Positions 43,538 through 52,175 of a stretch of 64,000 bases of DNA are shown here, in pieces. The stretch lies in contig NZ_JABBGA010000005.1 in assembly GCF_012927165.1 (NCBI RefSeq), positions 246,024-310,023 on the forward strand, given 5' to 3'. The notes below the pieces were generated by a model. It saw only the letters and a list, made by a program, of their open reading frames with translations, ran no database searches and had not been told where the DNA came from. Every line of letters starts with the position of its first letter. Within the stretch, counting starts at the first letter, position 1. The translations under genes and the position numbers were made by a program. The stretch is from Zoogloea dura. GTDB taxonomy: Bacteria; Pseudomonadota; Gammaproteobacteria; Burkholderiales; Rhodocyclaceae.

Positions 43538-44898
43538 CAGCTCTTGCTTACTTCGTTACGCCCCGCCAGCTTGTGCTCCAGGTAATGGATGCTGGTGCCG
43601 CCTTCGACGAAGCGGGCGTCCAGCATCAGCTCCTGATGCAGCGGGATGTTGGTCTTGATGCCTTCAACCAGCATTTCGGACAGGGCGATGCGCATGCGGC
43701 GGATGGCCTGGTCACGGGTGTCCCCGTAGGCGATCAGCTTGCCGATCATCGAGTCGTAGTGCTGAGGCACGGTGTAGCCATTGTAGACGTGGGAGTCCAC
43801 GCGGATGCCGGGGCCGCCGGGCACGTGCCAGTTGGAGATCTTGCCCGGGCAGGGGGTGAACTTGAACGGGTCTTCCGCGTTGATCCGGCACTCGATGGCG
43901 TGACCGCGGAACTCGATGTCGCGCTGCTTGTAGCGCAGCTTCTGGCCGGCGGCGACGCGGATCTGTTCCTGCACGATGTCCACGCCGGTGATCAGCTCGG
44001 TGACCGGGTGTTCGACCTGTACGCGGGTGTTCATCTCGATGAAGTAGAACTCACCGTTCTCGTACAGGAACTCGAAGGTGCCGGCGCCCCGGTAGCCGAT
44101 CTTGCGGCAGGCTTCGGCGCAGCGCTCGCCGATACGCAGGATGTGGCGGCGTTCGATGCCGGGGGCGGGCGCCTCCTCGATGACCTTCTGGTGGCGGCGC
44201 TGCATGGAGCAGTCACGCTCGCCCAGGTGGATGGCGCTGCCGTGCTGGTCGGCAAGGATCTGGATCTCCACGTGGCGCGGGTTCTCCAGGAATTTCTCCA
44301 TGTAGACCATCGGGTTGCCGAAGAAGGCTCCCGCTTCGGAGCGGGTCGTGGTGACTGCGTTGAGCAGCGCGGCCTCGGTGTGCACCACACGCATGCCGCG
44401 TCCGCCGCCGCCGCCGGCAGCCTTGATGATCACCGGGTAGCCGATGGCCCGGGCGATCTTGACGATCTCCTTGGGGTCGTCGGGGAGGGCGCCTTCGGAG
44501 CCGGGCACGCAGGGTACGCCGGCGGCCTTCATGGCGTCCTTGGCGGAGACCTTGTCGCCCATCAGGCGGATGGTTTCGGCGCGGGGGCCGATGAAGACGA
44601 AGCCGGACTGCTCGACCCGCTCGGCGAAGTCGGCGTTTTCGGACAGGAAACCGTAGCCCGGGTGGATGGCTTCAGCGTCGGTGACCTCGGCCGCGGAGAT
44701 CAGGGCCGGGATGTTGAGGTAGCTGAGGGTCGAGGAGGCGGGGCCGATACAGACGGACTCGTCGGCCAGCTTGACGTACTTGGCTTCGGCGTCCGGCTCG
44801 GAGTGTACCGCGACGGTCTTGATGCCCAGCTCGCGGCAGGCACGCAGCACGCGCAGGGCAATCTCGCCCCGGTTGGCGATGAGGATCTTTTCAAACAT
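43537..44898 (-). CDS. accC: Acetyl-CoA carboxylase, biotin carboxylase subunit
   Basis: The 453-residue protein starts [23 protein letters not shown] 44904 would add two residues. ATP-grasp features include the glycine-rich loop [26 protein letters not shown] with catalytic Glu and Arg, and INAEDP. It carboxylates biotin on AccB, the first half of malonyl-CoA synthesis. It follows accB by ten bases. The size agrees with the E. coli enzyme (449 residues). Confidence 0.98.
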   Translation of the reverse strand: MFEKILIANRGEIALRVLRACRELGIKTVAVHSEPDAEAKYVKLADESVCIGPASSTLSYLNIPALISAAEVTDAEAIHPGYGFLSENADFAERVEQSGFVFIGPRAETIRLMGDKVSAKDAMKAAGVPCVPGSEGALPDDPKEIVKIARAIGYPVIIKAAGGGGGRGMRVVHTEAALLNAVTTTRSEAGAFFGNPMVYMEKFLENPRHVEIQILADQHGSAIHLGERDCSMQRRHQKVIEEAPAPGIERRHILRIGERCAEACRKIGYRGAGTFEFLYENGEFYFIEMNTRVQVEHPVTELITGVDIVQEQIRVAAGQKLRYKQRDIEFRGHAIECRINAEDPFKFTPCPGKISNWHVPGGPGIRVDSHVYNGYTVPQHYDSMIGKLIAYGDTRDQAIRRMRIALSEMLVEGIKTNIPLHQELMLDARFVEGGTSIHYLEHKLAGRNEVSKS

Positions 44899-44908
44899 GG
44901 CCATGGGC

Positions 44909-45364
44909 TTAGCCGATGATGAAGAGGGGTTCGCCGAATTCCACGGGCTCGCCATTCTCGACGAGGATGGCCTTGATCGTGCCGGTGGCGTCGGCTTCGA
45001 TTTCGTTCATCAGTTTCATGGCTTCGATGATGCACAGCACTTCGCCGGCGCTGACACTCTGCCCGACTTCGGCCAGGGGCTTGGCACCCGGTGCGCTGGC
45101 CCGGTAGAAGGTGCCGACCATCGGCGACTTGACCACATGGCCGTCCGGTAGCGCCGGTTCGGCGGGGGCTGCAGCAGCTGCGGCCGCGGGGGCCGCAACG
45201 GCAGCAGGTGCGGCGACCGGCATCTGGGCGACGTAATTGACGGGGGCGGGGCCGGAGACGTGCTTGGCGATGCGGACTTTTTCCTCGCCTTCAGTGACTT
45301 CCAGCTCGGAGATGCCGGATTCCTGGACCAGGTCGATCAATTTCTTGAGCTTGCGAAGATCCAT
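44909..45364 (-). CDS. accB: Biotin carboxyl carrier protein of acetyl-CoA carboxylase
   Basis: This 151-residue protein has an N-terminal [17 protein letters not shown] segment and a flexible Ala/Pro-rich linker (about 60-75). The biotinyl domain carries EAMKLMNE, whose lysine is biotinylated. AAGGGG lies just upstream of the ATG. It forms an operon with accC, as in most proteobacteria. Confidence 0.98.
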   Translation of the reverse strand: MDLRKLKKLIDLVQESGISELEVTEGEEKVRIAKHVSGPAPVNYVAQMPVAAPAAVAAPAAAAAAAPAEPALPDGHVVKSPMVGTFYRASAPGAKPLAEVGQSVSAGEVLCIIEAMKLMNEIEADATGTIKAILVENGEPVEFGEPLFIIG

Positions 45365-45423
45365 AGTATTCCCCTTGATTGTTGATGCCCCGGCGTCGGA
45401 CGACGCAGGAGCCGATGTCTGGT

Positions 45424-45918
45424 TCAGCCGCGGGAGCGGAGACGCGACAGGGCAAACTCGAGGGCGAGTTGATAACCCTGGGCGCCCAGTCCGCAGATCA
45501 CTCCGACGGCCTTGTCGGAAAAGTAGGAGTGATGCCGGAACGGCTCGCGGGCGTGGATATTGGACAGGTGTACTTCGACGAACGGGATGTCGACACCCGA
45601 CAGGGCATCCCGGATCCCCACGCTGGTGTGTGTGTAGGCGGCCGGGTTGATGATGATGAAGTCGACGCCTTCGGTGCCGGCAGCCTGGACCCGGTCGATC
45701 AGTTCGCCCTCGTGATTGCTCTGGAAGGATTCCAGCAGCACTCCGTCGACCTTGGCGCGACTTTCCATTGCCGCATGGATGTCGGCAAGGGTGGTCAGGC
45801 CATAGATGCCGGGTTCCCGGCGGCCGAGGAGATTGAGATTGGGGCCGTGCAGAACGAGGATGCGAGCTTGTTGCATGTCGTCCGCGCTGGCTTCAGGTGT
45901 GCGATTTTTCCGCGTCAT
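45424..45918 (-). CDS. aroQ: 3-dehydroquinate dehydratase, type II
   Basis: The frame encodes 164 residues from ATG 45918. ATG 45876 would give 150, closer to the usual length, and the first 14 codons have codon use unlike the rest. Type II signatures are [41 protein letters not shown] and [12 protein letters not shown], including the catalytic Tyr and His. It dehydrates 3-dehydroquinate in the shikimate pathway. It lies directly upstream of accB and downstream of the tlpA-like gene. Confidence 0.95.
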   Translation of the reverse strand: MTRKNRTPEASADDMQQARILVLHGPNLNLLGRREPGIYGLTTLADIHAAMESRAKVDGVLLESFQSNHEGELIDRVQAAGTEGVDFIIINPAAYTHTSVGIRDALSGVDIPFVEVHLSNIHAREPFRHHSYFSDKAVGVICGLGAQGYQLALEFALSRLRSRG

Positions 45919-45978
45919 GAATGCAAGTTTGCCGCAGATTGGCGCAATTTGTCCATCGCCTGGCTGTGAATGAGGGGC

Positions 45979-46530
45979 TTACGAGCGACTGAGTTCAGCG
46001 AGCTTGCGGTCGAGTTCCTGCTCGGACAGGGTGCCGACCTTGACCAGCCCGACACCGCCGCGGCGATCGATGATGAGGGTGAAGGGCAGGGCCTGGGCGC
46101 TGTTGCCCAGTTCTTCGGACAGGCTCACCACGCTGGGTGGGGCGACCACCAGGGGGTAGGCAACCGGGGTGGCCGCCTGGAACTTGCGCACGTTTTCGTC
46201 GGTATCAATGCTGATGCCGACAAATTGAACGCCTTTGTCGGCGTATTTCTGGCTGATGACTGAAAAAGCCGGCATTTCCTTGCGGCAGGGCGGGCACCAG
46301 GTAGCCCAGAAGTTCACCACCAGGACCTGGCCTTTCCATTGGGACAGGGGCTGGTTCTTGCCTGCTGCGTCCGGTAGTTCGAGCGCCAGCAGCTTGCCGA
46401 CCGCACCCGACTGGGTCGCGTCGGCAGACTGCGCCGGCGCGCTCAGGTTGTGGCGTGACGAGTACAGGCCCGCCGCTGTGGCGAGGGCGGCAACGACGAG
46501 GGCGGGCAGGATGCGGGTGGTGAATTTCAT
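45979..46530 (-). CDS. TlpA/ResA-family thiol-disulfide oxidoreductase
   Basis: The 183-residue protein has an N-terminal signal or anchor helix (LVVAALATAAGLY) and a thioredoxin fold with active site WCPPC in FWATWCPPCRKEM. The cis-Pro region is AYPLVVAPPS. It should reduce or oxidise disulfides in the periplasm, for example during cytochrome c maturation. It overlaps the upstream hypothetical gene by four bases. Confidence 0.9.
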   Translation of the reverse strand: MKFTTRILPALVVAALATAAGLYSSRHNLSAPAQSADATQSGAVGKLLALELPDAAGKNQPLSQWKGQVLVVNFWATWCPPCRKEMPAFSVISQKYADKGVQFVGISIDTDENVRKFQAATPVAYPLVVAPPSVVSLSEELGNSAQALPFTLIIDRRGGVGLVKVGTLSEQELDRKLAELSRS

Positions 46531-47159
46531 GGCTGGATGCCGGCGGCGATGGCGGGCGTGCTGTCGTTAACGAGGGCTTCGACGACGGACAGGCGTGCCC
46601 GTTCCATCTGCCGGGCGCCGTGGCTGCCCCGCCGGCTGAGGCGCTCCACGTCAGGAGAGTAGATGCGCAGGCGGATCGGGATGTCGCCCCAGTCGAACAC
46701 CAGGATGGCTTCGGGGCCATCCGGCTGGTTGCGGCGCGGCTCCCGGTGCTCGTAAACAACGTCGTTGTTGAGGAAGAAGATCTCCACCTCCTTGGCGCTC
46801 TCGGGGAACAGGTCGATCTCCACTTCGGAGTAGCGGCCGGCGGTGCCTTCCAGCACGGCGCCGGTGAGGTAGGGGCGGAAGGGCTCGAGTTCGCGCATCA
46901 CCTCCACGGCAGCGAGACGCAGGGCGAGCTGGCGTTCGAGGTGCTCTTCATCCTGGAAGACGGCGAGGTAGGTGCGGACTTCCGCCTCGATCTCGGCGTT
47001 GTTGGGCAGTTCGTCGGCGTTGACGGCGCCAAGCTGGCGGGCGGCCTTGCGCTTGGCGAAGCCGTAGTCGGTGACGCCGTCTTCGGCGATCATGCGGGCC
47101 GCCAGGGCGGCGATCTCGCGGCGCAGGTTACTGCGGTGCGGAACGGCAGGGCGCGGCAT
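46527..47159 (-). CDS. Conserved protein of unknown function
   Basis: This soluble 210-residue protein has no signal peptide or membrane helix. The N-terminal half is helical and charged (REIAALAARMIAEDGVTDYGFAKRKAARQLG). The C-terminal half has alternating beta-like stretches (YSEVEIDLFPESAKEVEIFFLNNDVVYEH), faintly nucleotidyltransferase-like in pattern. I do not recognise a family with certainty. It is divergent from mpl and coupled to the tlpA-like gene. Confidence 0.8.
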   Translation of the reverse strand: MPRPAVPHRSNLRREIAALAARMIAEDGVTDYGFAKRKAARQLGAVNADELPNNAEIEAEVRTYLAVFQDEEHLERQLALRLAAVEVMRELEPFRPYLTGAVLEGTAGRYSEVEIDLFPESAKEVEIFFLNNDVVYEHREPRRNQPDGPEAILVFDWGDIPIRLRIYSPDVERLSRRGSHGARQMERARLSVVEALVNDSTPAIAAGIQP

Positions 47160-47184
47160 GGAAGGTCGAAGCTCCCCGTTCGAT

Positions 47185-47203
47185 TAGAATGCCTCCCATT
47201 CTA
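47185..47203. promoter_or_regulatory. Symmetric TAGAATG-N5-CATTCTA element between divergent genes
   Basis: The perfect inverted repeat presents a TAGAAT hexamer, close to a sigma70 -10 box, on each strand. It sits about 40 bases from mpl and 26 from the opposing gene. It may be a back-to-back pair of -10 elements or an operator. No strong -35 boxes were found at the right distance. Confidence 0.4.
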
Positions 47204-47241
47204 CACACGACTATTGCGGCACTGTTTCCGCCTTCCCGACT

Positions 47242-48588
47242 ATGCATATTCACATTCTTGGTATCTGCGGCACCTTCATGGGGGGCATTGCCCTGCTGGC
47301 ACGGGCCGCCGGCCACAAGGTGACAGGGTGCGACGCCAACGTCTATCCGCCCATGAGCACCCAGCTGGAGGAGCAGGGAATCGGCCTGGTGGAGGGCTAT
47401 GGTGTGGAGCAGCTGGGCCTGAAGCCGGACGTCTTCGTGGTGGGCAATGCGATCTCCCGCGGCAATCCGCTGCTCGAGGCCGTCCTCGACCAGGGGCTGC
47501 CCTACGTGTCTGGCCCCCAATGGCTGGCCGAGAACGTGCTGCAGGGGCGCTGGGTGCTGGCGGTGGCCGGCACGCATGGCAAGACCACGACCACGTCCCT
47601 GCTGGCGTGGATTCTCGAGGATGCCGGGCTCAACCCCGGTTTCCTGGTGGGTGGGGTGCCCAAGAACTTCGGGGTGTCGGCCCGCCTGACCGAGTCGCCT
47701 TTCTTCGTGATCGAGGCGGACGAGTACGACACCGCTTTCTGCGACAAGCGCTCAAAGTTTGTCCATTACCGCCCCCGGACGGCCATCCTGAACAATCTGG
47801 AGTTCGATCACGCCGATATCTTCGCCGATCTGGAGGCGATCCAGACCCAGTTCCACCATCTGGTGCGGACCATTCCCCGCTCCGGCCGGATCGTCGCCAA
47901 CGCCGCAGAGGAGGCCCTGCCGCAGGTCATAGAGCGGGGCTGCTGGTCTGAGCTGGAGTGGTTCAATGATGCCGCCGGTTGGTCGATTGCCGAGGGGCAG
48001 GTTGAGGATGAGGTGGTGGTCCGCCACCTGGGCAAGGAGATTGGCCGCCAGCGCCTGCCGCTGTCCGGCCGCCACAACCGGGCCAACGCCCTGGCTGCGA
48101 TCGCCGCTGCTCGCCACGTGGGGGTGACGCCAGAAGTTGGCCTGGATGCCTTGACCCGCTTCGAGGGGGTCAAGCGTCGCCTGGAGTTGCGCGGCACGGT
48201 GCGCGGTGTGGCGGTGTACGATGATTTCGCCCATCACCCGACCGCCATCACCCTGACGGTGGAGGGCCTGCGCCGGCAGGTGGGCGAGGCACGCATCCTG
48301 GCCGTGCTGGAGCCGCGCTCCAACACCATGAAGCTGGGGGTGATGAAGGACCAGCTGCCGGCCAGCCTGGCCCAGGCCGACAAGGTTTTCTGCTACGCCG
48401 CCAACCTGGGCTGGGATGCCCGCGAGGCGCTGGCGCCGATCGCCGGAAAGACGGTGGTGGAGGACGATCTGGAGGCGCTGGTCAGGGAGATTGTCGCGGA
48501 GGCGCGGGACGGCGACCGCATCCTGGTGATGAGCAACGGTGGGTTTGGCGGCATTCACGGCAAGCTGCTCGACGCCCTGGCTGGCTAA
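47242..48588 (+). CDS. mpl: UDP-N-acetylmuramate:L-alanyl-gamma-D-glutamyl-meso-diaminopimelate ligase
   Basis: This 448-residue Mur-ligase family protein has N-terminal HIHILGICGTFMGGIALLARAAGH, ATP loop GTHGKTTTTSLLAW at about 112, and the central VIEADEYDTAFCDKRSKFVHYRP. These are hallmarks of Mpl more than MurC. It recycles murein tripeptide onto UDP-MurNAc. It is monocistronic and ends before a strong terminator that lies in the end of the convergent ctaA gene. Confidence 0.96.
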   Translation: MHIHILGICGTFMGGIALLARAAGHKVTGCDANVYPPMSTQLEEQGIGLVEGYGVEQLGLKPDVFVVGNAISRGNPLLEAVLDQGLPYVSGPQWLAENVLQGRWVLAVAGTHGKTTTTSLLAWILEDAGLNPGFLVGGVPKNFGVSARLTESPFFVIEADEYDTAFCDKRSKFVHYRPRTAILNNLEFDHADIFADLEAIQTQFHHLVRTIPRSGRIVANAAEEALPQVIERGCWSELEWFNDAAGWSIAEGQVEDEVVVRHLGKEIGRQRLPLSGRHNRANALAAIAAARHVGVTPEVGLDALTRFEGVKRRLELRGTVRGVAVYDDFAHHPTAITLTVEGLRRQVGEARILAVLEPRSNTMKLGVMKDQLPASLAQADKVFCYAANLGWDAREALAPIAGKTVVEDDLEALVREIVAEARDGDRILVMSNGGFGGIHGKLLDALAG

Positions 48589-48636
48589 GCAGGCCGCCCT
48601 GGAGAGTGCTGAGCCGGCATCCGCGGCCGGGAGCGC

Positions 48637-49743
48637 TTAGCGGATCGCCTGGAAACGTCGGGGAAAGCCCGCCATCGCATGGGGATGGCGGGCTTTTTCG
48701 CCATTCAGCACCTTCCACGTCGCTGCCAGCACGGCGCACAGCAGCAGCGCGGCGCCGGTGTTGTGCGCCACCGCGAGCGGCAGGGGCAGCTGCAACAGCA
48801 CGTTGGCGATGCCCAGCGAGATTTGCAGGACGAGGGCGGCGAGCAGAGCCAGGCCGTGCCTGCGGCCCTCGTGCCGGCGCAGCAGGCAGAGGCTGAACAG
48901 CCCGACGATGCCCAGCACGACGCCGGCAAACAGCCGGTGGGTCCAGTGGATGGCGGTCAGGGCGGCAGCTGGGAGGAGGTCGCCGCTGGCCGTGTTGCCC
49001 AGCTCGCGATCCAGCGTGAAGGCGTGGTGAAAGTCGGTGTCAGGCCTGAAGCTGCCCTGGCAGGTGGGAAAGTCGGCGCAGATGGTCGCGGCATAGTTGC
49101 TGCTGACCCAGCCGCCGAGGGCAATCTGCGTCAGCACCGTTGCCGTGGCCAGCACGGCGAGGCCTTTCAGGCCAGCAGGAAAGACCACGGGGCGGGGGCT
49201 GCGGCCTTCGCGCAGCACGATCAGGGCGAGCAGGGCCAGGGTGCTCATGCCGCCGAGCAGATGGCTGGTCACGATGACGGGCTTGAGCAGGCGGGTGACC
49301 GTGAGCATGCCGAGCAGGGCCTGGCCCATCACCACGCCGAGCAGGGCCAGCTCCAACCAGGGCCGGCGCTGGGCCCGATGGCGCCAGGCGGTGATCGCCA
49401 GGGCCAGGATGCACAGCCCCAGGGTGCCGGCAGCGTAGCGGTGGATCATCTCCTTCCAGGCCTTGGGGGCTTCGACGGACTTGCCGAAGCGGGCTTCGGC
49501 GTGAGCAACCTCGTGGGCCTGTTCGGGGATGCCCACCAGCTTGCCGTAGCACCCGGGCCAGTCCGGGCAACCGAGGCCGGCATCGGAAAGGCGCACGTAG
49601 GCACCGAGGGAGACCACGACAAGGGCGAGCAGCAGGGCCAGCAAGGCCAGCTTGCGATAGGCCGCTCCGACCGGTGAGCGGGTTTCGGGCTGCCAGGTCT
49701 CGGCGCGACGGAGGCCCGCGCTGTGGGTGTTGCTCCGGTTCAT
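48637..49743 (-). CDS. ctaA: Heme A synthase (CtaA/COX15)
   Basis: This 368-residue protein has eight hydrophobic helices and the heme-ligand histidine motifs KEMIHRYAAG, TSHLLGG, IHWTHRLFAG and VAHNTGAA. SDAGLGCPDWPGCYG is a conserved loop with paired cysteines. It converts heme O to heme A for the aa3-type oxidase. It overlaps ctaB by four bases and is the last gene of the cox cluster. Confidence 0.95.
   Translation of the reverse strand: MNRSNTHSAGLRRAETWQPETRSPVGAAYRKLALLALLLALVVVSLGAYVRLSDAGLGCPDWPGCYGKLVGIPEQAHEVAHAEARFGKSVEAPKAWKEMIHRYAAGTLGLCILALAITAWRHRAQRRPWLELALLGVVMGQALLGMLTVTRLLKPVIVTSHLLGGMSTLALLALIVLREGRSPRPVVFPAGLKGLAVLATATVLTQIALGGWVSSNYAATICADFPTCQGSFRPDTDFHHAFTLDRELGNTASGDLLPAAALTAIHWTHRLFAGVVLGIVGLFSLCLLRRHEGRRHGLALLAALVLQISLGIANVLLQLPLPLAVAHNTGAALLLCAVLAATWKVLNGEKARHPHAMAGFPRRFQAIR
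48664..48698 (+). terminator. Rho-independent terminator for mpl, inside the ctaA coding end
   Basis: A 13-pair stem (AAAGCCCGCCATC / GATGGCGGGCTTT) with a seven-base loop ends in TTTTT at 48694-48698. It lies 75 bases after the mpl stop but within the last 21 codons of the opposite-strand ctaA gene, so one sequence serves as protein code and terminator. Confidence 0.85.
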
Positions 49744-50639
49744 GCCAGGCGGTCCAGGAACAACGCGGCGAACAGTCCGGTGAGGTAGATGAGCGAGTAG
49801 CGGAAGGCATGGCGGGCGCGGTCGTCCGAGTAGTCCTGCCACAGCACCCAGGCTTCCCGCAGGTAGCCGAGGTTGAGCAGGCTGACCAGCGCGGCGTAGG
49901 TGGCTCCAGACAGCCCCAGCGTGCAGGGCAGGTAGGACACCGCCGCCAGCAACACGGTATAGAGCAGGATGTGCAGGCAGGTCAGGGGTACGCCGTGGCT
50001 CACCGGCAGCATGGGCAGGCCGGCGCGGGCGTATTCCTCCCGCCGGTAGCAGGCGAGGGCCCAGAAGTGCGGCGGCGTCCACAGGAAAATGATGAGGAAC
50101 AGGGCCAGCGCGGGCAGACCGATGGAGTCGGTCATGGCGGCCCAGCCGAGCACCGGAGGCATGGCGCCGGAGGCCCCGCCGATGACGATGTTCATCGGTG
50201 TGGCGGGCTTGAGCACCAGGGTGTAGACGATGGCGTAGCCCAGGAAGGTGGCCAGGGTCAGCCACATGGTGAGGGGATTGACCGCCACGTGCAGCAGCCA
50301 CAGCCCGGCTCCCCCGGTCAGGCAGGCCAGGCCCAGGGTTTCGGCCGGGGTGATGAGGCCCCGCGGCAGGGCCCGCCCGCGGGTGCGCGCCATGCGTGCA
50401 TCAATGGTGCGTTCCACCAGGCAGTTGATCGCGGCGGCGGCACCGGCCACCAGGGCGATGCCGGCGGTGGCGGCGAGCATCAGGCCGAGGGGCGGCCAGC
50501 CCGGCACCGCGAGGAACATGCCGATCATGGCGGTGAACACGATCAGGCTGTTCACCCTGGGCTTGCACTGGGTGGCGAAGGCGGCGAGGCGCAGGCCCAG
50601 GGGGGCGGCGATGGCGGTGCTGCGGAGGAGGGTCGGCAT
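49740..50639 (-). CDS. ctaB: Protoheme IX farnesyltransferase (heme O synthase)
   Basis: The 299-residue UbiA-family prenyltransferase has nine predicted helices. The Asp-rich loops are INCLVERTIDARMARTRGRALP (first, with the conserved N-x-x-x-D pattern) and the YRREEYARAGLPMLP loop. FLWTPPHFWALA is diagnostic for CtaB/CyoE. It makes heme O from heme B for CtaA. It starts 24 bases after the SCO-like gene ends. Confidence 0.96.
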   Translation of the reverse strand: MPTLLRSTAIAAPLGLRLAAFATQCKPRVNSLIVFTAMIGMFLAVPGWPPLGLMLAATAGIALVAGAAAAINCLVERTIDARMARTRGRALPRGLITPAETLGLACLTGGAGLWLLHVAVNPLTMWLTLATFLGYAIVYTLVLKPATPMNIVIGGASGAMPPVLGWAAMTDSIGLPALALFLIIFLWTPPHFWALACYRREEYARAGLPMLPVSHGVPLTCLHILLYTVLLAAVSYLPCTLGLSGATYAALVSLLNLGYLREAWVLWQDYSDDRARHAFRYSLIYLTGLFAALFLDRLA

Positions 50640-50663
50640 GCGGGCGGTTCTCCGTTGAAGTCT

Positions 50664-51218
50664 TCAGCCAGCCCACGCATAGCGGAGCAGGCGTTCCATA
50701 TCTTTGAGGATGTCGCGGGGTGGTGCGTCGGCGGGGTAGCGCAGGATGATCCGGCCCTGGGGGTCTACCACATACACCCGGTGTCCGCCGGCATCCAGGT
50801 CGAAGGCTGCCCGGGCCGCGCTGCTGCCGGCCACGGCGGCGTGGAGGTCGGGTTGCAGGGCAGTGAGAGGGGCGCTGTCGGGTGCCGCCTGGTCGGTCAA
50901 CCAGGTGCGCTGCACGCGGGACATCTGCTTGTAGAGGGCCACGTGGATCTGGCGGGTGGCGACGATCCAGTGGCGGCAGGCCTCGTCACAGGGGCCGGGG
51001 CCGGCAACGACGAGGTTCCAGTGCCCCTCGAGACTGGTCTTGTCCAGGGGCTCACCGTGGGGGCCGGCCAGCGCCGGCAGGGGACGCGGCGGATCAAGGA
51101 GTTCGCCGTGGTTGCCCGCCGCGGCGGGACGCCAGCCGGTGGCGTAGAGGCTGGCTGCCACGATGAAGGGCAGCGCCAGCAGGGCGATGACGAGGAAGAG
51201 GGGGCGGTAGCGGGCCAT
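50664..51218 (-). CDS. Membrane-anchored SCO-like thioredoxin-fold protein of the cox cluster
   Basis: From ATG 51218, overlapping the SURF1 stop by one base (TGATG), the 184-residue protein has one N-terminal helix. Its soluble domain has GHWNLVVAGPGPCDEACRHW, whose CDEAC matches the CxxxC copper site of SCO proteins. VYVVDPQGRIILRYP resembles the C-terminal SCO strand pair. The usual third ligand His is not obvious. It is probably an oxidase assembly factor. Confidence 0.75.
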   Translation of the reverse strand: MARYRPLFLVIALLALPFIVAASLYATGWRPAAAGNHGELLDPPRPLPALAGPHGEPLDKTSLEGHWNLVVAGPGPCDEACRHWIVATRQIHVALYKQMSRVQRTWLTDQAAPDSAPLTALQPDLHAAVAGSSAARAAFDLDAGGHRVYVVDPQGRIILRYPADAPPRDILKDMERLLRYAWAG

Positions 51219-52009
51219 CAGTTGCGTCTCCAGGCCAGCGCCAGCCAGATCAGCAGGGCCGAGGCGGCAAAGCCGTACCACTGCAGGGCGTAGGAAAGGT
51301 GTCGCTCCAGGCGTTCGTCGGGACGCGGCCATTCCCTGCCAAAGCCGGCCGGCGATGCCGGATCGAGCTGGATTACCACGGGCTGCAGGGGCCACGGGGC
51401 AAAGGTGCGGAAGCGGGCCAGGTCGAGGTTCTGCCAGACGGGTTGCCAGGCGTCACCGGCAGGTTCCGGGCCCAGGGTGAAGAAGCGCTGTCCTGGCACG
51501 ATCACGGTGCCGCGCAGTTCGAGCGGTTCGTCCGGTGTGAGTACGGTAGGAAGGTCGGCATGCTGGTCGGAGGCAGGGATCCAGCCCCGGTTGACCAGCA
51601 CGCGCATGTCGCTGCCTTCGATGCGCAGCGGTGTGATCACGTGGTAGCCCGCCTGCTCCCGCTGGATCCGGTTGTCCACCAGGAACTGCCGGCCGGTCTC
51701 GAAGCGGCCGCGTACTACCACCGGGCGGGAGCGCAGGTCGTCAGCGTCGACGGCGGCGCCTCCCAGGCGGATGGCCCCGTCCTGCGTCCGCTGGTCCAGC
51801 AGGGCCTGCGCGGCGGCCTTGCGGTCGGCCTTGCCGTGCTGCCAGTTGCCGAGCTGGATGCAGCCTGCGGCCACGGCCAGCGCCAGCAGGCCGCCCCAGG
51901 GGGAGGGGCGGAAACGGCGGCCGCTTGTGACCGCCTTGAGGCGGGCGCACAATCGGGCCACCGGATTGGGGGAGTGAGCTGTGCTGTTCAAGTTGGCCGT
52001 TGTGTTCAT
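51218..52009 (-). CDS. SURF1-family cytochrome oxidase assembly protein
   Basis: This 263-residue protein has a first helix (WGGLLALAVAAGCIQLGNWQ), a periplasmic domain with VLVNRGWIPA (a SURF1 signature), and a C-terminal helix preceded by RHLSYALQWYGFA. It is expected to help insert or retain heme A in subunit I. The ATG at 52009 overlaps the start of the antisense DUF2909 gene by 29 bases; a GTG at 51961 would avoid this. Confidence 0.9.
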   Translation of the reverse strand: MNTTANLNSTAHSPNPVARLCARLKAVTSGRRFRPSPWGGLLALAVAAGCIQLGNWQHGKADRKAAAQALLDQRTQDGAIRLGGAAVDADDLRSRPVVVRGRFETGRQFLVDNRIQREQAGYHVITPLRIEGSDMRVLVNRGWIPASDQHADLPTVLTPDEPLELRGTVIVPGQRFFTLGPEPAGDAWQPVWQNLDLARFRTFAPWPLQPVVIQLDPASPAGFGREWPRPDERLERHLSYALQWYGFAASALLIWLALAWRRN

Positions 52010-52175
52010 GCTCTTGCTGGTGATCGGCAGCCTCTTTTCGGGCCTGGTCTTTCTTTATCGCGACAAGGGCAATGGCGACCGGGTTGTGCGGGCGCTCACC
52101 GTGCGCGTCTCCCTCTCTCTCCTGCTATTCATCGGCCTGCTGCTGGCCTGGCGATACGGGGCTTACAGCCAGTAG
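51981..52175 (+). CDS. Twin-transmembrane small protein (DUF2909)
   Basis: This 64-residue protein has two hydrophobic helices separated by the basic loop YRDKGNGDRVVRA. It starts at GTG 51981, six bases after GGGGGAG. It runs antisense to the cox operon, overlapping the SURF1 start by 29 bases and the subunit III stop by 13. DUF2909 proteins are found in this spot in other betaproteobacteria; the role is unknown. Confidence 0.82.
   Translation: MLFKLAVVFMLLLVIGSLFSGLVFLYRDKGNGDRVVRALTVRVSLSLLLFIGLLLAWRYGAYSQ

Noticed and set aside
49744..50301. Upstream extension of ctaA in frame
   Set aside because: The extension is antisense-like Arg/Pro-rich sequence inside ctaB. ATG 49743 gives the normal heme A synthase start and a four-base overlap with ctaB.
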